This document shows, piece after piece, positions 53,782 through 61,631 of a stretch of DNA of 64,000 nucleotides; position 1 is the first letter of the stretch, and the number at the start of each line of letters is the position of its first letter. The stretch is taken from NCBI RefSeq assembly GCF_900215335.1, contig NZ_OCMT01000001.1:310001-374000 (forward strand), written 5' to 3'. This DNA comes from Pedobacter xixiisoli (GTDB lineage Bacteria; Bacteroidota; Bacteroidia; Sphingobacteriales; Sphingobacteriaceae). The translations under genes and the position numbers were made by a program. The notes under the pieces were generated by a model that worked only from the letters and a program-made list of their open reading frames with translations, made no database searches and was not told the origin of the DNA.

Positions 53782-55575
53782 ATGAACCAAAACTTGTACT
53801 TCAAAATTAAAAACAAACCTATTGCGCTATTGCAAAAAGGCAAGTTGTTGTTTGCTTACCTGCTTATCCTATTAACCATTGGTGTAAACTCTTGCTCAAA
53901 ACCAAGAGCTGAAGAAACTGCTTCGCCAGTTGTATCAGTTAAAATCGATAAAGAGAAAATCACGCTGTTGGCTGGAGACGAAATCAAAATCAATCCAAAT
54001 TTTACGCCGCAGGTAGCTACGCCTGCAGCTGAGTATAAATGGCAAGTACTTGATTCTAAGATTGCCGAATTTAAAGTGAATGCCGATTTTTCTGTAAATG
54101 TTATAGGAAAGAGTAAAGGTGAAACGGAAGTGGTTCTTTATGGGCCATCTGGTAAAAAAATAGTTGGCTGTTTAATTACTGTTCAAGAAAAAGAAGCTAA
54201 ATATGAGGATGATGGTATTCTCAAAATCCTTGCTATTGGAAACAGTTTTTCGGAAGATGCATTGGAGTCTTATCTGGCTGGTTTAGCGATTGCTAAGGGA
54301 CATAAAATCGTGATCGGTAATATGTATATCGGTGGAGCGAGTCTCTCTCTTCATGTACAAAACGCAACTAATAATATAAATGCATATGCTTATCGTAAAA
54401 TTAATCAACAAGGAATAAAAGCAACTACGGCTAATGTTTCTATTGCAACGGCGCTTGCTGACGACGATTGGGATTATATCAGTTTTCAGCAAGAAAGCCC
54501 AAATTCTGGAAAGTTCGACACTTTTAGTCCTTTGGTAGATTTGTATAATTATGTAAAAACTAGGACGAAGAACCCTCAGGTGAAATACATTTTGCACCAA
54601 ACTTGGGCGTATCAAAAAAACTCAACATATTCTGCTTTTGCTAATTACGATAAAGATCAGGATAAAATGTATGCAGCTATTGTGGATGCTTATACGAAAG
54701 CAAAAGCTTTGATTCCAATAGATAGAGTAGTACCAGCAGGAACCGCTATCCAAAATGGTAGGACAAGTATCATTGGAGATAATTTCTGCAGAGATGGTTA
54801 CCATTTAGATATTAATATTGGGCGATACACTGCGGCTTGTACTTGGTTTGAGGCGCTGTTCAACGAAACCGTAGTTGGAAACACCTATAAACCAACAGCA
54901 CTGTCAGCTCGTGATACAGAAATTGCACAAAATGCAGCTCATTTTGCTTATATAACGCCAAACCAAGTTACGCCACTGGTGAATTATCAAGGAGGAGGAA
55001 ATTCTGATTTAACCAAAGCTATCTTGATTAATTTTGGTGGAAATAACGCTACAGAATGGAATACGGTACCTCAATATACTGCTGGAACAACTGTTGCGAG
55101 CCTAAAAGATCAAGTAGGTGCGAATACCAATTTTTCCGTTACCATTGTAGAAGGCTTTAACAACAGAAATCAAAGTGGCCCAACCGCAACTACGACTACA
55201 TTTAATATGCCTAGCAGTGTTTCGTCAGATTCTTACTACGGTAATTCAAAAGCGGTGTGGGAAAGTAAGTCTGTTACGCAAAGTGTAGTGAAACTAACAG
55301 GGTTGAACACAGCAAAGAAATACAGTTTCTGCTTCTTCGGTTCCAGAGCCAATTCGGGTAACGAAAATAGAGAGACAAAATATACAGTTAAAGGAACCAA
55401 CGAAGTAATTGCCTTGTTGGATGCTGCCAATAATACTGCTAATATTGCTTGTGCAGAGCAGGTTATGCCAAATGCTGCTGGAGAAATTACCATCACCATT
55501 ACTGCTGGTAGTAACAACAATAATTCTTACGGGTTTTACTATATCAATGCTTTGCAGCTTAAACAAGTCAACTAA
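53782..55575 (+). CDS. DUF4886 (SGNH-like) lipoprotein with Ig-like and C-terminal sandwich domains
   Basis: A 597-aa lipoprotein with lipobox near GVNSC (Cys38). A Big2-like domain covers about residues 48-135 (VSVKIDKEKITLLAGDEIKI). The DUF4886 domain follows (about 145-395): Ser in AIGNSFSEDA and His in GYHLDIN make an SGNH-like active site. The C-terminal 180 residues (LINFGGNNATEWN and on) form a beta-sandwich that could bind carbohydrate. It probably acts as a surface esterase in the cluster. It follows the DUF4832 gene by 30 bp. Confidence 0.8.
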   Translation: MNQNLYFKIKNKPIALLQKGKLLFAYLLILLTIGVNSCSKPRAEETASPVVSVKIDKEKITLLAGDEIKINPNFTPQVATPAAEYKWQVLDSKIAEFKVNADFSVNVIGKSKGETEVVLYGPSGKKIVGCLITVQEKEAKYEDDGILKILAIGNSFSEDALESYLAGLAIAKGHKIVIGNMYIGGASLSLHVQNATNNINAYAYRKINQQGIKATTANVSIATALADDDWDYISFQQESPNSGKFDTFSPLVDLYNYVKTRTKNPQVKYILHQTWAYQKNSTYSAFANYDKDQDKMYAAIVDAYTKAKALIPIDRVVPAGTAIQNGRTSIIGDNFCRDGYHLDINIGRYTAACTWFEALFNETVVGNTYKPTALSARDTEIAQNAAHFAYITPNQVTPLVNYQGGGNSDLTKAILINFGGNNATEWNTVPQYTAGTTVASLKDQVGANTNFSVTIVEGFNNRNQSGPTATTTTFNMPSSVSSDSYYGNSKAVWESKSVTQSVVKLTGLNTAKKYSFCFFGSRANSGNENRETKYTVKGTNEVIALLDAANNTANIACAEQVMPNAAGEITITITAGSNNNNSYGFYYINALQLKQVN

Positions 55576-55591
55576 AATAGAATAACAAGCA

Positions 55592-57646
55592 ATGATGAAA
55601 CGGACACTTATAGCACTATTATTTCTTTCGGTTTTTACTACCGTGAAGGCAAAAGATAGCTATTACAGTCGATTGGAAAAAGATACCCTAGTGATAGGGA
55701 ATAAATGGATTGAAAGAAAATTTCTTTGGAATAAGGGTAACCTGATTACCTTCAGCTTAACCGATAAATCGACCAATCAAACTTGGTTGAATAGGTTAAA
55801 AACGTCCGATTTTCAGATCACCAAAGATGCCGCTTCAAATGGCGTCTATGCATCAAAGGAAATTAAGGAAACCGCTATCCATCCAAATTATTTGGCTGTA
55901 GAAGTGAACGTTTCACTGGGCACTTTAAGCGTTAGAAAGGTTTATCGAGTTTATGAAGATAGTCCAGTAATTGCTTGCGATATCTATTTAAAAGGCAGTG
56001 CCGATTTAGCCATCGATCATAAAACGACCAATGCTGGCGATCGGAAAAACATCGAATTTACTGAGGATATGAAATCGCAACAGGTAAATGCCGTTTTAGA
56101 TCAAATCAAGTTGGATGGTTTTCATTGGCAAACTAAAATTGTAGAGTTTTTTGATGTAACGGATTGGAATAACAACCTCATCCAAGAACGCAATATCATT
56201 CCTTATCGTAAAACGAATTACAGAGGAAATTTATTGGTAGCCCACAATAACGAAAACAATAAAGGTTTTTTCTTTTTAAAGGAAGCCCCAACTTCTAGTG
56301 TACAATTGGCTTATCAAGGTCATGATTTTACTACCGATTTCGGTCATTTTACCGTTAGCGGTTTGGGATTAACAACAAAAGACATCAAACCTGACGAGAG
56401 GACAAAAGCCTACAGCAGCGTAATTGGTGTGTACAGTGGAGGCGAATTACAACAGTTAACAGCATTACGTCACTATCAAAAAAACATGCGCAAATTATTG
56501 CCACAACGTGATGAAATGGTGATGATGAATACTTGGGGCGATCGTAGCCAAGACTCTAAAGTAAATGAAAAATTCAGCTTATTGGAAGTAGAGAAAGCCG
56601 CAGAATTGGGCGTATCTCATTTTCAGATCGACGATGGTTGGCAAATCGGCAAAAGTCCTAATTCTGCAGTAGCTAAAGGTTCTTTCAAAAACATTTGGGA
56701 TAATCCAAATTATTGGAAACCTGATCCTGCGAAATATCCAAAAGGTTTACATCCTATTGTAAAACGGGGAAAAGAATTAGGTGTAGAAATCTGTCTTTGG
56801 TTTAATCCGAGTGTGCAAAATGACTATGCAGATTGGGAGAAAGACGTGAATGCGCTAGTGAGTCTGTATAAAGAATATGGCATCCGTACTTTCAAAATCG
56901 ATGGTTTAGCTATTCCAACCAAGCAATCAGAAATTAATCTTAGAAAGCTATTTGATGGAGTTTTGGAGCAAACTAATAACGAAGTGGTCTTCAATTTAGA
57001 TGCTACCGCGGGTAGGAGAGCAGGTTATTACACCTTCAACGAATATGGAAATGTGTTCTTGGAAAACCGTTACACCGATTGGCAAAATTACTACCCGTAC
57101 TGGACTTTAAGAAACTTGTGGCAATTGTCTAAGTACGTTCCTGCCGAGAAATTACAGATCGAGTTTCTGAATAAATGGAGAAACGCTGAGAAGTACGGGA
57201 AAGATATTTTTGCGCCAAACAACCATTCTTTTGAGTATTTATTTGCGACTACGATGGCTGCGCAGCCTTTGGCTTGGTTTGAAGGTACAGGCTTACCAAG
57301 CGAAGCATTGAAGGTTAAAGACTTAATTAAAGCTTACCGAAAAATACAGCACGATTTCCATTTAGGAACTATTCTGCCTATCGGCGATGAGCCTTCTGGC
57401 AGGTCTTGGACTGGTTTTCAATCGCTGAATGGTAACCAAGGTTACTTCATTTTTTATAGAGAAAATACTGCCGAAACAACTGGCGCTGTGAAAACTTGGT
57501 TGCCGGCAGGTACCAAAGTGAGATGTACGCCAGTATTAGGTAACGGAAAAACCATCAATACCACCATTGCTAAAAACGGAACTATCGAAGTTACGCTTCC
57601 AAAAATTAACGACTTCGTGATGTATCGCTACGAAATCAACAAATGA
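55592..57646 (+). CDS. GH36-type alpha-galactosidase-like enzyme
   Basis: A 684-aa exported glycosidase (signal peptide ending TVKAK). An N-terminal beta-supersandwich precedes a (beta/alpha)8 barrel. Barrel motifs fit clan GH-D: MMNTWGDRSQDSKVNE, HFQIDDGWQIGKSPNS and the probable nucleophile Asp437 in TFKIDG. GH36 enzymes remove alpha-galactose, with some members acting on other sugars. Its stop overlaps the start of the GH97 gene (ATGA), so the two are translationally coupled. Confidence 0.82.
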   Translation: MMKRTLIALLFLSVFTTVKAKDSYYSRLEKDTLVIGNKWIERKFLWNKGNLITFSLTDKSTNQTWLNRLKTSDFQITKDAASNGVYASKEIKETAIHPNYLAVEVNVSLGTLSVRKVYRVYEDSPVIACDIYLKGSADLAIDHKTTNAGDRKNIEFTEDMKSQQVNAVLDQIKLDGFHWQTKIVEFFDVTDWNNNLIQERNIIPYRKTNYRGNLLVAHNNENNKGFFFLKEAPTSSVQLAYQGHDFTTDFGHFTVSGLGLTTKDIKPDERTKAYSSVIGVYSGGELQQLTALRHYQKNMRKLLPQRDEMVMMNTWGDRSQDSKVNEKFSLLEVEKAAELGVSHFQIDDGWQIGKSPNSAVAKGSFKNIWDNPNYWKPDPAKYPKGLHPIVKRGKELGVEICLWFNPSVQNDYADWEKDVNALVSLYKEYGIRTFKIDGLAIPTKQSEINLRKLFDGVLEQTNNEVVFNLDATAGRRAGYYTFNEYGNVFLENRYTDWQNYYPYWTLRNLWQLSKYVPAEKLQIEFLNKWRNAEKYGKDIFAPNNHSFEYLFATTMAAQPLAWFEGTGLPSEALKVKDLIKAYRKIQHDFHLGTILPIGDEPSGRSWTGFQSLNGNQGYFIFYRENTAETTGAVKTWLPAGTKVRCTPVLGNGKTINTTIAKNGTIEVTLPKINDFVMYRYEINK

Positions 57647-59646
57647 GACCAAAAAATATGAGAACTATCCTTACTACATTTTTATTAGCCCTTACCATAA
57701 GCTCTTGGGGACAAAAAAAGTACCAGCTAAAATCCCCCGATGGGAAATTGGTAGCAGCTATTTCTTTGAACGACCAAATTAGCTACGCTATTACTCATCA
57801 AAACGACACTATTTTAAAACCTTCTGCGCTGAACATGACCTTAGATAACGGCGTGACTTGGGGCAAAGGCTCGCAATTTAAAAGTGCAAAAACAACAACC
57901 CGTCATCAACAAATTAACGCTCTGTTTTATAAAAGAAATCAAATTGACGACCATTACAATGAACTTGTTTTGAGTTTCAAAGATAATTTTAACCTCATTT
58001 TTAGAGCTTACAACGAAGGTATTGCTTATCGATTTGTATCTACTAGCGATAAAGCAATTACGGTAAAAAATGAAGAAGCTGTTTTCAATTTCTCAAAGGA
58101 TTTTAACGCTTACGTGCCTTATGTAAAAGGAAAATTTAAAGATATCGAAAGTCAGTATTTCAATTCTTTTGAGAACGAATACACTTACACACCATTGAGT
58201 AAAATCAGTGCCGACAAATTGGCTTTTTCGCCTTTGGTAGTGAGTTTAGAGAATGGTAAAAAGGCTTGTTTAGCAGAGGCTGATTTGGAAAGTTACCCAG
58301 GTATGTATCTTACCAATACCAATGGCTCTACTTCGTTGCAATCTAATTTTGCGTCTTACCCAACTGCTACTAAACAAGGCGGTCACAATGAGTTACAACA
58401 ATTGGTTACTGCCCGCCAACCTTATTTGGCTAAAAGCAAAGCAAAAGCTCAATTTCCTTGGCGTATCGTGATTGTATCTACCAACGATAAACAATTGGCA
58501 GATAATGATATGGTCTACAAATTGGCGGCTCCATCGAGAGTGGCAGATGCTTCTTGGGTTAAGCCGGGCAAAGTCGCTTGGGAATGGTGGAACCATTGGG
58601 GCATTTCGAACGTAGATTTTGAAGCAGGTATCAATACCAAAACTTACCAAGCTTACATCGATTTTGCAGCTAAAAATGGAATTGAGTATGTGATTTTGGA
58701 TGAAGGATGGGCGGTAAATAAAAAAGCGGATCTGTTCCAAGTGGTACCTGAGATTGATTTGACGAAGCTGATTGCTCATGCAAAAGCTAAAAATGTAGGT
58801 ATCATTTTATGGGCTGGTTATTATGCTTTCGAAAGAGATTTGGAGAAAGTATGTAAGCATTATTCGGAAATGGGCGTGAAGGGTTTCAAGATTGATTTCA
58901 TGGATCGTGATGACCAACAAATGGTAGATTTCCATTACCGTGCGGCAGAAGTAGCTGCCAAGTACAAGTTGATGCTAGATTTCCACGGTACTTACAAACC
59001 AACCGGTATCAACAGAACATATCCAAATGTGATCAACTTTGAAGCGGTTCATGGTTTAGAGCAAATGAAATGGACTGGCCCAGAGTTAGATCAAGTGACT
59101 TATGATGTTACTTTCCCCTTTATCCGAATGGTGGCTGGTCCGATTGATTATACGCAGGGTGCGATGCGAAACGCGACTAAAAGAACCCACCGTGGCATCA
59201 ACGATGAACCGATGAGCCAAGGTACACGTTGTCGTCAGTTGGCGCAATATGTCATTTTCGAATCGCCGCTAAATATGCTTTGCGATAGCCCAACCAACTA
59301 CGAAAAAGAGCAGGAATGTACCGATTTCATTTCGACAGTGCCCACGGTTTGGGATCAAACTATTGCCTTGGAGGGAGAGATTGGCAAACATATCGCTATC
59401 GCCCGTAAAAAAGGAGATCATTGGTATGTGGGTGCTATGACCAACTGGAATGCCCGTAAAACCGAACTGGATTTGTCTTTCTTAGGCGAAGGAAGCTATG
59501 TTGCAGAGTTGTACAGAGATGGCGCTAATGCCAATCGCATTGCCTCCGATTATAAAAAAGAAACCATTACTATTCCTGCCGACCGCAAATTGAGCCTTTC
59601 TATGGCTAAGGGTGGCGGTTTAGCCATGAAAATTTACAAGAAATAA
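57643..59646 (+). CDS. GH97 glycosidase, retaining type
   Basis: A 667-aa exported enzyme; ATG at 57643 overlaps the GH36 stop, while a second ATG at 57658 would leave a cleaner signal peptide. GH97 traits: N-terminal sandwich with SPDGKLVAAISLNDQISYAI, barrel motif WEWWNHWGISNVDFEAGI, Asp418 in FKIDFMDRDDQ, and Glu467 in NFEAVHGLEQ. A nucleophile Asp at this point marks the retaining branch (often alpha-galactosidase), unlike inverting SusB, which uses Glu residues. With GH36 upstream, it points to alpha-galactose removal. Calcium-dependence is usual in the family. Confidence 0.88.
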   Translation: MRPKNMRTILTTFLLALTISSWGQKKYQLKSPDGKLVAAISLNDQISYAITHQNDTILKPSALNMTLDNGVTWGKGSQFKSAKTTTRHQQINALFYKRNQIDDHYNELVLSFKDNFNLIFRAYNEGIAYRFVSTSDKAITVKNEEAVFNFSKDFNAYVPYVKGKFKDIESQYFNSFENEYTYTPLSKISADKLAFSPLVVSLENGKKACLAEADLESYPGMYLTNTNGSTSLQSNFASYPTATKQGGHNELQQLVTARQPYLAKSKAKAQFPWRIVIVSTNDKQLADNDMVYKLAAPSRVADASWVKPGKVAWEWWNHWGISNVDFEAGINTKTYQAYIDFAAKNGIEYVILDEGWAVNKKADLFQVVPEIDLTKLIAHAKAKNVGIILWAGYYAFERDLEKVCKHYSEMGVKGFKIDFMDRDDQQMVDFHYRAAEVAAKYKLMLDFHGTYKPTGINRTYPNVINFEAVHGLEQMKWTGPELDQVTYDVTFPFIRMVAGPIDYTQGAMRNATKRTHRGINDEPMSQGTRCRQLAQYVIFESPLNMLCDSPTNYEKEQECTDFISTVPTVWDQTIALEGEIGKHIAIARKKGDHWYVGAMTNWNARKTELDLSFLGEGSYVAELYRDGANANRIASDYKKETITIPADRKLSLSMAKGGGLAMKIYKK

Positions 59647-59654
59647 CACTGATA

Positions 59655-61439
59655 ATGATGAAGCCGAGAACCTTTTATTTAGCCTTAACCCTGTTTTTTA
59701 GTCTGATTTTTTCGAATGCCATTGCGCAGCAAACCATGACCAATGTGTATGGAAGAAATGTGCAATCGTTAAATGGAAAATGGGATGCCATTATTGACTT
59801 ATACGATCAAGGCAGAAAAAACAAAATTTTCTTGAATAAGAAACCAGAAACCAAGATCGATTTTTATGAGTATTCTTTTGATAATGGACTTCGTTTAAAC
59901 GTGCCATCAGATTGGAATAGCCAAATGCCTGAGCTTAAATATTACGAAGGTACCATTTGGTATGCTCGTCGGTTTGATATAGCGAAGGCTGCTAACAATC
60001 GCACATTTCTATATTTTGGAGCGGTAAGTTACCGTTGCAGAATTTACCTGAACGGAAAAGAAATTGGTCAGCATGAAGGTGGTTTTACACCATTTCAAAT
60101 CGATGTGACCGATGCAGTAAAAGAGAAGGATAACTTCTTGGCAGTTGAAGTGAATAACACCCGTCAGGTTGATGCTATCCCTGCTATGGCTTTCGATTGG
60201 TGGAATTATGGCGGTATTACCCGCGATGTATTTTTGGTAAGTACGCCGAAAGTGTTCATCGAAGATTACTTCATCCAGTTGGATAAAACCAAAGCAACTC
60301 AAATTAATGCTAGTGTTAAGCTTTCTGAAAAAGTTAGCCAGTCGGTAACGATCGAAATTCCGGAGTTGCAGTTAAAGCAAACGCTTAAAACAGATGCCAA
60401 TGGTGAAGTAAAAACCTCATTTGCTTCGAAGAAAATCAAACGTTGGTCGCCAAACTCACCGACTTTGTACAAGGTGAAAGTTAGCAGCGAGAGCGATAAA
60501 ATAGAAGAGCAAATCGGTTTCCGTAATGTTTGGGTAAAAGGAGAGGATATTTATCTTAACGATAAACCTATTTTCTTAAAATCAATTTCATTTCACGAAG
60601 AAATTCCACAGCGTAAAGGACGTGCTTTTTCAGAAGCAGATGCGGTAATGTTGTTATCTGAAGCAAAAGCTTTGGGTTGTAACATGATCCGCTTGGCACA
60701 TTATCCACAGAACGAATATATCGTAAGATTAGCCGAAAAAATGGGCTTCTTGTTATGGGAAGAAATTCCAATTTGGCAAGGCATCGACTTTAAAAATGAA
60801 GCCACCAAAGAAAAAGCAGGCAAAATGATGCGTGAAATGATAATGCGTGATAAAAATCGTGTGGCCTTAACTTTTTGGGGTGTAGCTAACGAAACGCAAC
60901 CTTCGCCACCTCGTAACGCTTTCATCAAATCTCTAATTGAAATCACAAAATCTATAGACACGACTAGATTGATTACAGCGGCCTTCGATTTAGTTCGGTT
61001 TAACAAAGAAAGACAGGTTTTTGTAATGGATGATCCTTTCATCAAAGAGTTGGATGTCGTGGCGATCAACAAATACATGGGCTGGTACCACCCTTGGCCA
61101 GTTACGCCTGATAAAGCGATTTGGGATGTGGCCAAAGGTCAACCTTTAATTGTTTCTGAGTTTGGAGGCGAAGCACTTTATGGCAAAACTGGCGATGCAG
61201 ATGTAGTGAGCTCGTGGAGCGAAGACTATCAAGCGACTTTATACAGAGAGAACCTAGAAATGTTCAAGTATATTCCGAACCTGCGTGGTACTTCGCCTTG
61301 GGTGCTTTTCGATTTCCGTTCACCATTCCGTTTTCACCCAACCAACCAAGAAGATTGGAATCGTAAAGGATTGGTTTCTGATCAAGGTTACAGAAAGAAG
61401 GCCTGGTATTTAATGAAAGAGTACTACGATAGTAAGTAA
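59655..61439 (+). CDS. GH2 beta-glycosidase, beta-glucuronidase-like
   Basis: A 594-aa exported GH2 enzyme (signal peptide ending AIAQQ). Jelly-roll sugar-binding domain (about residues 35-200; YEGTIWYARRFDI, YLNGKEIGQHEGGFTPF), Ig-like domain, then the catalytic barrel. The acid/base is Glu413 in WGVANETQ and the nucleophile Glu502 in VSEFGGEALYG. The length and these motifs are closest to beta-glucuronidases. That would fit the CE15 esterase upstream. The start at 59655 lies 8 bp after the GH97 stop; the next codon is also ATG. Confidence 0.85.
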   Translation: MMKPRTFYLALTLFFSLIFSNAIAQQTMTNVYGRNVQSLNGKWDAIIDLYDQGRKNKIFLNKKPETKIDFYEYSFDNGLRLNVPSDWNSQMPELKYYEGTIWYARRFDIAKAANNRTFLYFGAVSYRCRIYLNGKEIGQHEGGFTPFQIDVTDAVKEKDNFLAVEVNNTRQVDAIPAMAFDWWNYGGITRDVFLVSTPKVFIEDYFIQLDKTKATQINASVKLSEKVSQSVTIEIPELQLKQTLKTDANGEVKTSFASKKIKRWSPNSPTLYKVKVSSESDKIEEQIGFRNVWVKGEDIYLNDKPIFLKSISFHEEIPQRKGRAFSEADAVMLLSEAKALGCNMIRLAHYPQNEYIVRLAEKMGFLLWEEIPIWQGIDFKNEATKEKAGKMMREMIMRDKNRVALTFWGVANETQPSPPRNAFIKSLIEITKSIDTTRLITAAFDLVRFNKERQVFVMDDPFIKELDVVAINKYMGWYHPWPVTPDKAIWDVAKGQPLIVSEFGGEALYGKTGDADVVSSWSEDYQATLYRENLEMFKYIPNLRGTSPWVLFDFRSPFRFHPTNQEDWNRKGLVSDQGYRKKAWYLMKEYYDSK

Positions 61440-61466
61440 CGAAGAACAATTCAACAATGGTAAAAT

Positions 61467-61588
61467 TTCCTCCCCCTGCCCACGCAATTGCCTGCGCACC
61501 CCCCTCCAAAGGGGGACATGAACAGTTTTCTATTCGATACTGTTTAGGCGTCACGTATGTCCCCCTTTGGAGGGGGTAGGGGGAGGAA
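61467..61588. repeat. Large GC-rich inverted repeat between two GH2 genes
   Basis: Inner arms of 20 bp (CCCCCTCCAAAGGGGGACAT and its reverse complement) flank about 40 bp, and outer arms TTCCTCCCCCT / AGGGGGAGGAA extend the pairing. The GC-rich palindrome is unlike its surroundings and resembles a dispersed repeat known between genes in Bacteroidota. Lying inside the cluster, it could reduce read-through or shield the 3' end of the upstream message. Confidence 0.7.
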
Positions 61589-61631
61589 CATCTAAATAAA
61601 AGAAACTTGATCTATAACACAAAACCCACAA

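Noticed and set aside
60701..61135. A 144-codon frame on the - strand
   Set aside because: Entirely antisense to the catalytic domain of the GH2 enzyme, whose motifs are intact.
61264..61554. A 96-codon frame on the - strand at the end of the GH2 gene
   Set aside because: It reads the GC-rich inverted repeat and the antisense of a clear GH2 coding region.
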